Source: DASXUC01 sp036505015
Lineage (GTDB): Bacteria; Sysuimicrobiota; Sysuimicrobiia; Sysuimicrobiales; Kaftiobacteriaceae
DNA length: 64,000 nt
Direction: 5' to 3'
NCBI GenBank assembly: GCA_036505015.1
Contig: DASXUC010000071.1
Location: forward strand, 83,024 to 147,023
Made by a program: the position numbers and the translations under genes. The notes under the pieces are model-generated. The model ran no database searches, was not told where the DNA came from, and saw nothing but the letters and a program-made list of their open reading frames with translations. Positions 17,523-26,583 of the stretch are shown in pieces. Within the stretch, counting starts at the first letter, position 1. Every line of letters starts with the position of its first letter.

Positions 17523-18755
17523 CTAGTCAATCAACCTCACCTCGACGTCAGCTCCTACCTCGAATACCGTATTGATGGGAACGACGACAATGCCCTCCGC
17601 CCGCACCATCGACGTGATGACCGCGGAGCCTCCGGGCAGCGGCGCGGCCCAGATCGTGCCGGCGCGCTCGGCCAGCGCAACGCGTACGTGATCCTCTCGC
17701 TCGCCGCTGACCAGGCGGGTGGCGAGCCGCGCGCGAACGGATCCTCCCCGAGGGGGAGGTTCGTTCAGACCCGTCAATTGGTCCAGCACCGGGCGCACGA
17801 ACTGGTCGAACGTCACCAGCACCGAGACCACGTTCCCCGGGAGCCCGAAAATCGGTTTGCCGCCCACGAGCGCGAGGATGGTCGGCTTTCCAGGCCGGAT
17901 CGAGATCCCGTGGACGACGATCCCCGGATCCCCCATCGCCGCAATCGTCTCAGCGACGTAGTCCTTCTCCCCCACGGAACTGCCGCCGGAGATGATGAGC
18001 ACATCTGCGCTCTGCCAGGCCTCACGAGCCCGGCTGGTCAGCACCGCAAGGTTATCGCCGACGATGCCAAGCGGTTTGGCAATGGCGCCCGCGTCATCGA
18101 TCATCCCGCTGAGCGTGTACGTGTTCATGTCATGAATCTGGCTGCCGCGGACCGGGCGGCCTGGAGGCACAAGCTCATCGCCGGTCACGATCAACGCCAC
18201 CGTGGGCCGCCGGTACACCTCGACCTCCGCGTACCCCAGCCCCGCCATCAGCCCCAGATCGGCGGGGCGAATCCTGCGGCCGGCCCGCAGCACGACGTCG
18301 CCGGAGCGGACGTCGGTCGCGCGGCGGACAATATTGTCCCCCGGCCTCACCGCGCGTTCCACAGACAGCGTGCTGTCAAGCCGCACGGTGTGTTCCTGCA
18401 TGACGACCGCATCGGCTCCGCGGGGAACCGCGCCGCCGGTCGGAATGCGCGCCGCCTGGGGGCCCTCGATCCGGGCGTCGGGTGCGGCCCCCATGGACAC
18501 CTCGGCGGCGATCGTCAGCATGGCCGGCGCCCCGGTCGACGCGCCGGTCGTATCGGCGGCACGCACGGCGTATCCGTCGACGGTCGACTTGTCGAATGCC
18601 GGCAAATCCGCCACGGCGGCGAGATCTTGAGCCAGGATCCGCCCGAGGCCGTGGAGCAGCGGCACGCGCTCCGTACCGAGTGGGGTGCCGCGGAAGACGA
18701 GGGCAAAGGCCTCACGCGCTTCCCGGGGGGTGAGCAGTGTGGTGAATGCCTTCAT
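17523..18755 (-). CDS. moeA: Molybdopterin molybdenumtransferase MoeA
   Basis: A 410-aa protein of the usual MoeA length that inserts molybdate into adenylated molybdopterin. It has the N-terminal MoeA domain (FDKSTVDGYAVRAAD), IPTGGAVPRGADAVVMQE, the MoaB-like domain III with VTGDELVPPG, IISGGSSVGEKDY and FGLPGNVVSVLVTF, and a C-terminal beta domain. ATG 18755 overlaps the kbl stop by 4 nt (ATGA), so cofactor genes are transcriptionally fused to the threonine-degradation genes upstream. moaC and mog follow; moaA and moaE are not in the window. Confidence 0.95.
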   Translation of the reverse strand: MKAFTTLLTPREAREAFALVFRGTPLGTERVPLLHGLGRILAQDLAAVADLPAFDKSTVDGYAVRAADTTGASTGAPAMLTIAAEVSMGAAPDARIEGPQAARIPTGGAVPRGADAVVMQEHTVRLDSTLSVERAVRPGDNIVRRATDVRSGDVVLRAGRRIRPADLGLMAGLGYAEVEVYRRPTVALIVTGDELVPPGRPVRGSQIHDMNTYTLSGMIDDAGAIAKPLGIVGDNLAVLTSRAREAWQSADVLIISGGSSVGEKDYVAETIAAMGDPGIVVHGISIRPGKPTILALVGGKPIFGLPGNVVSVLVTFDQFVRPVLDQLTGLNEPPPRGGSVRARLATRLVSGEREDHVRVALAERAGTIWAAPLPGGSAVITSMVRAEGIVVVPINTVFEVGADVEVRLID

Positions 18756-19933
18756 CTGATCAGATGCAGACGGCGCCCCACCTGCTCAAACGCATCCAGT
18801 GCCTGCTGCAGCTGTCCCTGCGTGTGGCCGGCGGTCACAATCGTGCGGACGCGGGCCTTGCCGCGCGGGACCGTTGGAAATGCAATGCCCAGGGCAAACA
18901 CCCCTGCGTCAAACAAGCGGTCCGACAGCTCCATCGCCAGGCGTTCGTCGCCGGTGATCACGGGGGTGATCGGCGTCTCGCTCATGCCGGTATCGAATCC
19001 TAACTGGGCCAGCCCACGTTTGAAAAACTTCGTGTTCTCCCACAGGCGCTCGATGATCTCCGGCTGCTCCTGGACCAGCCGCACGCCGGCCAGCGCGCTG
19101 GCGGCGACGGAGGGCGGATGGGACGTGCTGAAGAGCAGCGGCCGGGCGCGGTGAATCAGGTAGTCTACCAGGACCTGGCTGCCGGCGACGTATCCCCCCT
19201 GACAGGCAAACGCCTTTGACAGCGTCCCGACCTGGATGTGCACGCGCCCGTGCAGGTTGAAGTGATCGATGGTCCCACGCCCGTTCGCGCCGAGCACGCC
19301 GCTGGCGTGTGCGTCGTCGACCATCATGATCGCGCCGAACTCCTCGGCCGCTTCGACCAGGTCCGGCAGCGGAGCAATGTCGCCGTCCATGCTGAACACG
19401 CCGTCGGTGATCAGCAGCACGTGCCGGGCGCCCCGGGACTCCTCGAGCGACTGACGGGCGGCGGCGATGTCCTTGTGCCGGTAGATCTTTTTCTCCGCCC
19501 CGGAGAGGCGCGCACCATCGATGATGCTGGCATGGTTCAGCTCGTCGGAGACGATCACGTCGTCCTTGCCGAGGATGGCCGAGACGGTCCCGGCGTTGGC
19601 GGTGAAGCCCGACTGGTAGAGCAGCGTGGCCTCGGTGCGCTTGAACGCGGCCAGTTCGGCCTCCACCTGCTTGTGGATGGCCATATTACCGGCGATGGTC
19701 CGCACCGCGCCCGAGCCGATGCCCAGGTCGTCCAGGGCCCTGCGGGCCGCGGCTTTCAGCGTCGGGTGGTTGGCCAGCCCGAGGTAGTTGTTGGAGCAGA
19801 GGTTGATGACCTCGCGGCCGTCGTACACTGCCACGGGCTCCTGTGGACTCTCCAGCAGCCGGGGCCAGCGGAAGAGCCCGTGTTCGCGAAGCACGTTGAG
19901 TTCGTCGTCGAGGTATCGAAGGGGATCAGGCAT
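18752..19933 (-). CDS. kbl: Glycine C-acetyltransferase (2-amino-3-ketobutyrate CoA ligase)
   Basis: A 393-aa PLP enzyme of the alpha-oxoamine synthase family, which cleaves 2-amino-3-oxobutyrate with CoA to glycine and acetyl-CoA. Visible signatures are NLCSNNYLGLANHP, GSGAVRTIAGNMAIHKQVE, the Asp of MMVDDAHASGVLG and the PLP-lysine segment TLSKAFACQGGYVAG. It overlaps tdh by 8 nt; the two enzymes act consecutively in threonine degradation. Serine palmitoyltransferase or AONS are paralogous alternatives, but the tdh partner decides the call. Confidence 0.93.
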   Translation of the reverse strand: MPDPLRYLDDELNVLREHGLFRWPRLLESPQEPVAVYDGREVINLCSNNYLGLANHPTLKAAARRALDDLGIGSGAVRTIAGNMAIHKQVEAELAAFKRTEATLLYQSGFTANAGTVSAILGKDDVIVSDELNHASIIDGARLSGAEKKIYRHKDIAAARQSLEESRGARHVLLITDGVFSMDGDIAPLPDLVEAAEEFGAIMMVDDAHASGVLGANGRGTIDHFNLHGRVHIQVGTLSKAFACQGGYVAGSQVLVDYLIHRARPLLFSTSHPPSVAASALAGVRLVQEQPEIIERLWENTKFFKRGLAQLGFDTGMSETPITPVITGDERLAMELSDRLFDAGVFALGIAFPTVPRGKARVRTIVTAGHTQGQLQQALDAFEQVGRRLHLIR

Positions 19934-20951
19934 AAAGGATGACTTTCCCCGCTTCGCCGGATTTCAAGAGGGCGAACGCATCGTCGAATTTCTCCAGCGG
20001 GAACCGATGGGTGATCACGGGCGTGATGTCGAGCCCCATCTTCAGCAGCGCCGACGCCTGTTCCCACGTTTCCCACATCCGCCGTCCGAACACGCCGGCG
20101 AGATGCGCCTCCTTGAAAATCACCTCGTCGGCCAGATCGATCTCGACCGTGCCGGCGGGCAGCCCGAGCAGTGATACCCAGCCGCCGTTGGCCAGCGCGC
20201 GGAGCCCGTCGCGCAGTCCGTGCGGATGACCGGACATCTCCAGGACCACATCGGCGCCCCGCCCGCCGGTGGCCGCTCGGATCCGCGCGGGCACGTCCTC
20301 CGCGGCGGCATTGAGGATCAGGTCCGCGCCCATCCGGCGGGCCAGCGCCAGCCGCTGTTCATGGATATCGGAGACGATCACCACGGCTGCCCCGGCCATG
20401 TGACACACGGGAATCGCCATCAGGCCGATCGGACCACAACCAATGATGGCGACAGCCTTGCCGACCAGCGGAGTCTGCAGCGCGGCGTGGACGGCATTGC
20501 CCAGCGGGTCCATCACCGCGGCCACGTCGCGGGGGATCCCCGGGTCGAGCGTCCACACGTTGCCGGCGGGCACCGCGACATAGTCGGCAAAACCGCCGTC
20601 ACGGTCGACCCCGATGATCTCCAACCGCTCGCAGATGTGCGGGGAACCGGTGCGGCAGGAGTGACAGACGCCGCAGGCCACGTGTCCCTCCGCCGACACG
20701 AAATCGCCCGCGGCGAGCTGGCTCACCTCGGCCCCGATCTGCTCGACGGTGCCGCAGAACTCGTGCCCGATGACACGCGGGGGGACGATGCGGGAGCGGG
20801 CCCAGGCATCCCATTGGTAGATGTGCAGGTCGGTGCCGCAGATGCCGCCGGCGAAGACCTTGATCAGGACCTCGCCGCGGCGGAGCTGGGGCACCGGGAC
20901 ATCGATGAGCTCCAGACCGGGGCCGGCGTCGGTCTTGGCGAGCGCCCTCAT
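19926..20951 (-). CDS. tdh: L-threonine 3-dehydrogenase (zinc MDR family)
   Basis: A 341-aa medium-chain dehydrogenase that oxidises L-threonine to 2-amino-3-oxobutyrate with NAD+. Catalytic zinc ligands are C38 (GGICGTDLHIY), H63 and E64 (GHEF). The structural zinc lobe has C93, C96, C99 and C107. The Rossmann motif is IIGCGPIGLMAI, and GVDRDGGFADYVAVPAGNVW and FGRRMWETW are typical of Tdh. ATG 20951 lies 4 nt after the stop of the kinase-like gene. It is coupled to kbl by an 8-nt overlap. Confidence 0.93.
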   Translation of the reverse strand: MRALAKTDAGPGLELIDVPVPQLRRGEVLIKVFAGGICGTDLHIYQWDAWARSRIVPPRVIGHEFCGTVEQIGAEVSQLAAGDFVSAEGHVACGVCHSCRTGSPHICERLEIIGVDRDGGFADYVAVPAGNVWTLDPGIPRDVAAVMDPLGNAVHAALQTPLVGKAVAIIGCGPIGLMAIPVCHMAGAAVVIVSDIHEQRLALARRMGADLILNAAAEDVPARIRAATGGRGADVVLEMSGHPHGLRDGLRALANGGWVSLLGLPAGTVEIDLADEVIFKEAHLAGVFGRRMWETWEQASALLKMGLDITPVITHRFPLEKFDDAFALLKSGEAGKVILYA

Positions 20952-20955
20952 CGCT

Positions 20956-22653
20956 TCATGTCCTGCGCGAACCGGCGGGTAAGAAGGATCGATAATCCGA
21001 CAGGGTCAGCCGCAACGGAGAGGGGTCCTCCTCGACCAGCCGCGCGATGAGATCCATCGTCAGCTCGACCGCTTCCTTCTTGTCCTTGACCTGCGGGTCG
21101 ACGGTCAGGATCGTGTTCAGCCCGTACGTCCGGGCGGCTTCGTACATGACCCGGAACAGCTCAAATTCTTCCTGCAGGGTCTCCGGCGCATCGGTCCGGC
21201 CGTCATAGGCCGCGAACAACGCCTCCGCGTCGGCGCCATCGCCGCCCACCGCGGCCTCCAGAGCTGTCAGATAGGCGCGTTCAACGTCATCATCGACCGC
21301 CCGGTAGGCGTTGTAGGCGACCTCGCGCTTCTTGTCGGGGGTTTCCCCGATCAGCAGCCGGCCGATGAACGAGCCCAACCGGAGGTGCTCGACCACGGTG
21401 GGATCGTCCCGATCCCGCTTCAGCAGGATGACACTGGCCAGGCGGGCAGGTTCCATCGGATTGCTGTACACCCGCTCGGCCGGGAGGACCTTGCCGATCT
21501 CCAGCATCGCCCGCGCATTATCGAAGGCAATCATCCGCCCCAGGACCCGGGCGATGTCGTCCGGGGAGTACCCGGCGAAGTACTCGGTCACGTCGCCGCC
21601 CTCCCCCCGGATCGCCGCCACCAGGTCGTCGAGCATCGGCCGGTGCTCCTGCAGATACCGCGGCGTGAGGTCGGGTACATTTTCCATCTTCGAGCGCAGC
21701 ATCTGCGGGGCGGAGAGCGGGAAGTTCTCGACGAGGTTGGTCCGGAGGTAGAAGATCTTTTCCGACGTGAACGCGTACGCGACAGGCCGTTCGGTGCGAT
21801 TGAGCCGGTCCAGCGGCACCGTGACTTGGTGATTGCCCAGATCCAGCCCCGTCACCGTCGCCTGGCCGTCGGCCTCCGTCCCTCCGGCCAGCCATCGAAA
21901 CACGCGAAACCCCTTGATGGTCTGCCCGTCGGCCAGCGCGATCTGCATCGGGTGTAACCGCGTGCCGTCGGCGGTTTGATACGTGTACCGCACGTAGACC
22001 CAGTCGTCGGAGTGGAACCGGGTGTGGGGGAACGTGACCAACCCGTATGAGGACGTGCTCTTCCCGGTTCCCGTGGGGGCGATGTACAGCACACCCTTGC
22101 CGTCCTTTTCCACGCAGGCGCCGTGCACGGAGTGGATGCCGAACTCCTCGGCGAGCACGCGGCCGACCGCCCCGAGCACCCAGCTCTTCAGCTGCCCATA
22201 GTAGGCGGTGTTGAAGAACACGATCGTGTTGGTTTTCCGGCTGTAGTATGCGGCCTCTTGTTGATCGGCGACGCCTCCCAGGGCGTAGACGGTGACCTGG
22301 GGATCCCGCGGAGGCACGAGCCCGGTGACGGATTTCCATTCCTCGGGACTGTACCAGTTGTCGACCCAAAAGTCATGCAGGTGGGGGGAGTTAGTAGTGG
22401 CGCGTACCCGCACGCCGTGGATGATCACATCGTGGCGCAAGACCTCCTCCCGGCCCGCCCGGCGGGTGAGATGGCCGACGGCCGCATTCACCAACGTGTC
22501 CCGCAGACCGGCTTTCGCATCGATGGACTTGTCGTGCACCGCGGTGCGGGTCCTGGTACGGGTGATGCAGTTGCCCGCCCCGATCGGCGTGCCGTCCCAC
22601 TCCATCGCATCAGGGGCAGGAGCGGGAGGAAACACGTACAACGTGTCTGCCAC
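20956..22653 (-). CDS. HprK/PEPCK-superfamily P-loop kinase-like protein, substrate unknown
   Basis: A 565-aa protein. The central region resembles the HPr kinase/PEP carboxykinase fold: SVHGACVEKDGKGVLY, a P-loop APTGTGKSTSS (G195-T200) and a following acidic motif HSDDWVYVR (D216, D217). The N-terminal 170 residues have conserved-looking charged and Trp-rich segments (HDFWVDNWYSPEEW). The C-terminal third is helical. It is neither a standard ATP-PEPCK, which has a longer GxSGTGKTTLS signature, nor a typical 310-aa HprK. It starts the tdh-kbl-moe unit, which might hint at amino-acid or central-carbon control, but the substrate is not known. The gene is divergent from the DUF2231 gene across 152 bp. 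Confidence 0.65.
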   Translation of the reverse strand: MADTLYVFPPAPAPDAMEWDGTPIGAGNCITRTRTRTAVHDKSIDAKAGLRDTLVNAAVGHLTRRAGREEVLRHDVIIHGVRVRATTNSPHLHDFWVDNWYSPEEWKSVTGLVPPRDPQVTVYALGGVADQQEAAYYSRKTNTIVFFNTAYYGQLKSWVLGAVGRVLAEEFGIHSVHGACVEKDGKGVLYIAPTGTGKSTSSYGLVTFPHTRFHSDDWVYVRYTYQTADGTRLHPMQIALADGQTIKGFRVFRWLAGGTEADGQATVTGLDLGNHQVTVPLDRLNRTERPVAYAFTSEKIFYLRTNLVENFPLSAPQMLRSKMENVPDLTPRYLQEHRPMLDDLVAAIRGEGGDVTEYFAGYSPDDIARVLGRMIAFDNARAMLEIGKVLPAERVYSNPMEPARLASVILLKRDRDDPTVVEHLRLGSFIGRLLIGETPDKKREVAYNAYRAVDDDVERAYLTALEAAVGGDGADAEALFAAYDGRTDAPETLQEEFELFRVMYEAARTYGLNTILTVDPQVKDKKEAVELTMDLIARLVEEDPSPLRLTLSDYRSFLPAGSRRT

Positions 22654-22805
22654 TGAGGTCCCTCCTGGAATACTGCCTCCCTTCGACGGATCGCCGCCCC
22701 TACCCTGGTCAGCACTCTGGACTGTGTTACCCTCCCGTTACGCCGGCGTGACACCTGACGCACGCGGGTCGGGAAGGATGGCGCTGACGATATAATGAGG
22801 TTTAG

Positions 22806-23213
22806 ATGATGCACTTCCTCTACCATCCGCTGCTGAATCACTTTCCGATCGCGCTGTGGACGACCAGTTTCCTGTTTGACGTACTGTACGCGATGACCCG
22901 ACAGGCGTTCTTCCAGGTAGGGTCGCGCTACCTGGTCGGCCTCGGCCTCGCGGGCGCGGCGGTGTCCATCGGCGCCGGCTTCGTCGACTACCGGCTGCTG
23001 GTGGCCCAGGGCGTCGGGCAGGCGTTCATCGATATCCACCGGATCCACAGCGCCCTCGCCTACACCACCACGGGGCTGTACCTGGTCATATTCGGCGCCC
23101 GGCTGCGGTGGCGGGCCATGCCGGTGGGTCCCTACGTCCTGTTGGGGTTGGTGGGCGCGGTGATGATTACGCTGACGGGGTACTACGGCGGCGAGGTCAG
23201 AGGAGTGATGTGA
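22806..23213 (+). CDS. DUF2231-family membrane protein
   Basis: A 135-aa protein with four hydrophobic segments and the DUF2231 hallmarks: HFPIALWTTSFLFD near the N-terminus, IHRIHSALAYTTTGLYLVIF in the middle, and GYYGGEVRG at the C-terminus. Conserved His residues in such proteins may bind heme or a quinone, but no function is established. GAGG (22797-22800) precedes ATG 22806. The stop overlaps the ATG of the following response regulator (TGATG), so it is translated together with the PhoBR-like pair. Confidence 0.8.
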   Translation: MMHFLYHPLLNHFPIALWTTSFLFDVLYAMTRQAFFQVGSRYLVGLGLAGAAVSIGAGFVDYRLLVAQGVGQAFIDIHRIHSALAYTTTGLYLVIFGARLRWRAMPVGPYVLLGLVGAVMITLTGYYGGEVRGVM

Positions 23214-23953
23214 TGTCTCACAAGATCCTGGTCGTGGATGACGAGCCGCATATCGTCGAACTGGTGAAGTACAACCTGCTGCAAGAAGGGTTTGAGGTCG
23301 TCACCGCCCACGACGGGGATGAGGCGCTGGCGCGAACGCGGCAGGATCATCCCGACCTGATCGTGCTGGACATCATGCTCCCCTACGTCGATGGGCTCGA
23401 AGTCTGCCGGCAGGTGCGCAGAGAGTCGGGCGTGCCGATCATCATGCTGACGGCAAAAGACGGCGAGCTGGAGCGGGTCGTGGGTCTAGAGTTGGGGGCG
23501 GATGACTACGTGACCAAACCGTTCAGCCCCCGTGAACTGGTCGCCCGGGTGCGGGCGATCCTCCGCCGCACCTCGCGCGCCGGCGCCGAGGCGGCCGATG
23601 GACCGGTGGCCAGCGGCGGTCTGGCGCTGGACCCGGCGACCCATGAGGTCAGCCTGCGCGGCCGGGCGATCGACCTCACCGCGAAGGAGTTCGAATTGCT
23701 CAAACTCCTCCTCAGCCACCCCAACCGCGTGTTCACGCGCGACTTCCTGCTGGAACACATCTGGGGATACGACTACTACGGGAGCACGCGCACCGTGGAC
23801 ATGCACATCAGCCGGCTGCGTGAAAAAATCGAGGACGACCCCGCCGCCCCCACGTTCATCATCACCGTGCGCGGCGTGGGGTACAAGTTCAAGGGCACCT
23901 CCGAGCCGAAGGGATCAGGGGGTCGACCGGACGGAAACGGGAGCAGGAGGTGA
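23213..23953 (+). CDS. PhoB/ResD-like OmpR-family response regulator
   Basis: A 246-aa protein from ATG 23213. The receiver domain has D9, D10 and phospho-acceptor D53 (LIVLDIMLPYVDG) and the conserved Lys in VTKPFSP. The OmpR winged helix contains LTAKEFELLKLLLSHPNRVFTRDFLLEHIWGYDYYG and ends RGVGYKFKG. An unstructured Gly/Ser/Arg tail of about 20 residues follows. The start overlaps the DUF2231 stop by one base. The partner kinase begins 53 nt downstream, beyond an intergenic repeat. The DNA targets are unknown. Confidence 0.92.
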   Translation: MSHKILVVDDEPHIVELVKYNLLQEGFEVVTAHDGDEALARTRQDHPDLIVLDIMLPYVDGLEVCRQVRRESGVPIIMLTAKDGELERVVGLELGADDYVTKPFSPRELVARVRAILRRTSRAGAEAADGPVASGGLALDPATHEVSLRGRAIDLTAKEFELLKLLLSHPNRVFTRDFLLEHIWGYDYYGSTRTVDMHISRLREKIEDDPAAPTFIITVRGVGYKFKGTSEPKGSGGRPDGNGSRR

Positions 23954-24004
23954 ATGGTGAAGGGATGATGAGAGTCGATTCACGATTCACGACTCACGAT
24001 TCAC
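23950..24004. repeat. Tandem-word inverted repeat, locus b (7-nt word)
   Basis: Four copies of GATTCAC (one GACTCAC) occupy 23977-24004. The preceding 27 nt contain GTGAAT and GTGA words that pair imperfectly with them. The array ends one base before the kinase start codon, so the usual ribosome-binding position is occupied by repeat. Confidence 0.7.
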
Positions 24005-24005
24005 G

Positions 24006-25838
24006 ATGATGCGGCGATCGATCCGCTGGCGGATTACGTCCTCGTATCTGCTGCTGGTCTTCGTCGTGCTGTTGATCTTTACGGCGTATGTCGGCCGCGC
24101 GCTGGAGCGGCAGTATGAGAACACGTACAAGTACGTCGTGGGCATCCAGGCCAAACTGATTTCCCTGATGATGCGGGAATATGTCGGCCGCCACGACCTG
24201 CGCACGATGGAAACCATGGCGCAGGAGTTCAAGTGGCGGAAGGATGCGGTGATCCGGGTGATGGATGCCTCCGGGCTGACCCCGTCCGGGCGGATCGATC
24301 CGACCATCGCGGAGATCCGGAAGGCGCTGGCGGGTGAGGAAGGACAGGACGTGCGCTTCGATCCGGCCTACGAGGAAACCCGGGTGTTCGCCGCTTCGCC
24401 GATTCTCGATCCCAAGCAGCGCGTCGTCGGGGCCGTACAGGTCTCCGTACCGGTCGCCTGGGTCTTCCGGCAGCTCAAGGCCATGCTCCCGGCACTGGGA
24501 GGCGCCATGCTGCTGGGGTTGGCCGCCGCCTGGTTCGTGGGCGGCCGGCTGTCCCGCCGCATCACGCGGCCGCTGGAGGAGTTCACACAGGTCGCCGAAC
24601 GCATCTCTTCCGGCGACTTCGCCGGCCGCGCCCCGGTGGACGACACCGCCGAACTCGGCCGGCTGGGACAGACGTTCAACACCATGGCCGAAGCGCTGCA
24701 GCAGACCGTTGCCGAAATGTCCGAAGAGCGGACGAAGGTCCAGGCCATCATCGCGGGCATGTCCGACGCGCTGCTGGCCACCGACCGGCGGGGCCGGATC
24801 ATGCTGCTGAACCGCTCCGCGGAGGATCTGCTCGGTGTGCGCCGGGAGGACGTGCAGGGCAAGCCCATGGGGGACGTGCTGGAAGGCCACCGGCTGATGG
24901 CCATGCTGGAAGACGCCACCACCCGGGGGCGGGTCGGTGCGGACGAGCTCCCGCCGGGTTCACTGGGAGACCGCGTAATTGAGGCGCACTGCGCGCCCAT
25001 TCAGGGCGAAGCGGGCGAGATCGCCGGCGCGGTCGCCGTGCTGCGGGACGTCACCGAACTCCGGCACACCGAGCGGCTGCGCCGCGAGCTGACCGCGAAC
25101 GTGTCGCACGAACTACGCACGCCGCTGACCTCGATCAAAGGGTTTGCCGAAACGCTGCTCGCGGGGGCGATGGCCGACGAGGCCACCTGCCGGCGATTCC
25201 TGACGATCATCGACAGCGAAGCCGACCGGCTGGTGAAGCTCGTCGACGATCTGATGGATCTCTCCCGGCTGGAGAGCCGGCGGATCACTCTCGAACTGGA
25301 ACCGGTGGACGTGGGCGAACTGGTCACGCATACCGTCGAGCGCCTGCGGCCGATCGCCGAGGGCGCACACCTCGAGCTCCGCGAGGCCGCGCCGCGGGGG
25401 ATCGTCGTCAGCGCCGATTCCGACCGGCTGGAACAAGTGCTGACGAACCTGATCGACAACGCGCTGAAGTACACTCCCGCCGGCGGCCTCGTCTCCGTGG
25501 ACGCCCGGGCCACCGACGGAGAGGTGCAGATCGCCGTCACGGATACCGGCCGGGGCATCCCCGCCGACGACCTGCCCCACGTCTTCGAGCGCTTCTACCG
25601 GTCCGACCGCTCGCGCACACGCGTCTCGGGAGGCACGGGGCTGGGGCTGGCGATCGCCAAGCACATCGTGGAGGCGCACGGCGGACACATCAGCGTGCGC
25701 AGCCGGCTCGATGAAGGGACGACGTTCGTGGTCAGCTTGCCCGCGAATGGAGTGACGGGCACCGGGCCTCGGGCATCGGGCTTCGTTGAAGAGCAGGAAG
25801 CGGATTCGGCCCGAAACCCGAAGCCCGAAGCCCGTTAG
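24006..25838 (+). CDS. PhoR-like sensor histidine kinase (HAMP-PAS-HisKA-HATPase)
   Basis: A 610-aa membrane kinase. TM1 is at about 12-30, with an extracytoplasmic sensor segment from about 31 to 155. TM2 is at about 160-178 and is followed by HAMP (180-235), PAS (about 243-350), HisKA with H368 in NVSHELRTPL, and HATPase (NLIDNALKYTPAGG, DTGRGIPADDLPHVFERFYR, GLGLAIAKHIVEAHGG). The last 25 residues (from about GTGPRASG) are encoded by a tandem-word repeat and are probably not part of the fold. The upstream response regulator is the cognate partner. No Shine-Dalgarno is visible before ATG 24006. Confidence 0.92.
   Translation: MMRRSIRWRITSSYLLLVFVVLLIFTAYVGRALERQYENTYKYVVGIQAKLISLMMREYVGRHDLRTMETMAQEFKWRKDAVIRVMDASGLTPSGRIDPTIAEIRKALAGEEGQDVRFDPAYEETRVFAASPILDPKQRVVGAVQVSVPVAWVFRQLKAMLPALGGAMLLGLAAAWFVGGRLSRRITRPLEEFTQVAERISSGDFAGRAPVDDTAELGRLGQTFNTMAEALQQTVAEMSEERTKVQAIIAGMSDALLATDRRGRIMLLNRSAEDLLGVRREDVQGKPMGDVLEGHRLMAMLEDATTRGRVGADELPPGSLGDRVIEAHCAPIQGEAGEIAGAVAVLRDVTELRHTERLRRELTANVSHELRTPLTSIKGFAETLLAGAMADEATCRRFLTIIDSEADRLVKLVDDLMDLSRLESRRITLELEPVDVGELVTHTVERLRPIAEGAHLELREAAPRGIVVSADSDRLEQVLTNLIDNALKYTPAGGLVSVDARATDGEVQIAVTDTGRGIPADDLPHVFERFYRSDRSRTRVSGGTGLGLAIAKHIVEAHGGHISVRSRLDEGTTFVVSLPANGVTGTGPRASGFVEEQEADSARNPKPEAR
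25756..25834. repeat. Tandem-word inverted repeat, locus c (7-nt word, inside a gene end)
   Basis: Arm 1 (25756-25785) is CGGGCAC, CGGGCCT, CGGGCAT, CGGGCTT. Arm 2 (25807-25834) reads in reverse complement as CGGGCTT, CGGGCTT, CGGGTTT, CGGGCCG. The arms pair around a 21-nt loop. It lies in frame at the 3' end of the kinase gene, directly before the convergent livF, where the hairpin could serve as a bidirectional terminator. Confidence 0.75.
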
Positions 25839-25839
25839 T

Positions 25840-26550
25840 CTATCCGCCGAGATAGGCTCGCTTGACGTCTTCGTTTTCCTGCAGTTCCTTCGCCGTGCCC
25901 GACAGCGTGATCTCGCCGGTCTGCAGGACATAGCCGCGGTTGGCGACGGTCAGGGCCATGAAGGCATTCTGCTCCACCAGCAGGATCGTCACGCCTTGGG
26001 CGTTGATGTCCCGCACCGTCTCGAAGATCTGCTCGACCAGGAGCGGCGCCAGGCCCATGGACGGCTCATCGAGCAACATCAGCCGCGGCCGGGTCATCAG
26101 CGCGCGGCCGATGGCCAGCATCTGCTGCTCGCCACCGGACAGCGTCCCCGCGACCTGCCCGATCCGCTCTTTCAACCGCGGAAACAGCGCGAAGACACGC
26201 TCCATGTCGTCACGGATGCCGGCCTGATCGGATCGGGAATACGCCCCCATTTCCAGGTTCTCCCGCACGGTGAGCCGGGCAAAGATGCGGCGCCCTTCGG
26301 GCGCATGCCCGACACCCCGGTTGACGATCAGGTGCGGGGGCAGATGATCGATCGCCTCCCCGTTCAACCGCACGTGACCTTCCCGCGGCCGCAACAATCC
26401 CGACACCGTCCGCAGGGTGGTGGTCTTTCCGGCGCCATTGCTACCGAGCAGGGCGACGATCTCGCCCTGATTGACCGCCAGGGAGATCCCCTTCAGCGCG
26501 TGAATGTGACCGTAGTAAACTTGTAGGTTGTCTAACTCCAGTAACGCCAT
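25840..26550 (-). CDS. livF: Branched-chain amino-acid ABC transporter ATPase LivF
   Basis: A 236-aa ABC ATPase of the LivF type. Visible are Walker A GSNGAGKTTTLRT, the Q loop, the signature LSGGEQQMLAIGRALM, Walker B RLMLLDEPSMGLAP and the switch His replaced by Gln in LLVEQNAFMAL, which is typical of LivF. It powers uptake of branched-chain amino acids with LivG. It is last in the livKHMGF operon, 33 nt after livG, and converges on the sensor kinase gene. Confidence 0.95.
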   Translation of the reverse strand: MALLELDNLQVYYGHIHALKGISLAVNQGEIVALLGSNGAGKTTTLRTVSGLLRPREGHVRLNGEAIDHLPPHLIVNRGVGHAPEGRRIFARLTVRENLEMGAYSRSDQAGIRDDMERVFALFPRLKERIGQVAGTLSGGEQQMLAIGRALMTRPRLMLLDEPSMGLAPLLVEQIFETVRDINAQGVTILLVEQNAFMALTVANRGYVLQTGEITLSGTAKELQENEDVKRAYLGG

Positions 26551-26583
26551 CTCAACTCCGAAGTGCGGGACAAAGGGATTGCG

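Noticed and set aside
17112..19154. 680-aa plus-strand ORF
   Set aside because: It is antisense to moaC, moeA and kbl, all of which are certain.
22791..22796. Perfect TATAAT before the DUF2231 gene as its promoter
   Set aside because: It lies only 10 nt from the ATG, overlaps the ribosome-binding region and has no -35; a leaderless transcript cannot be excluded, but it is not called.
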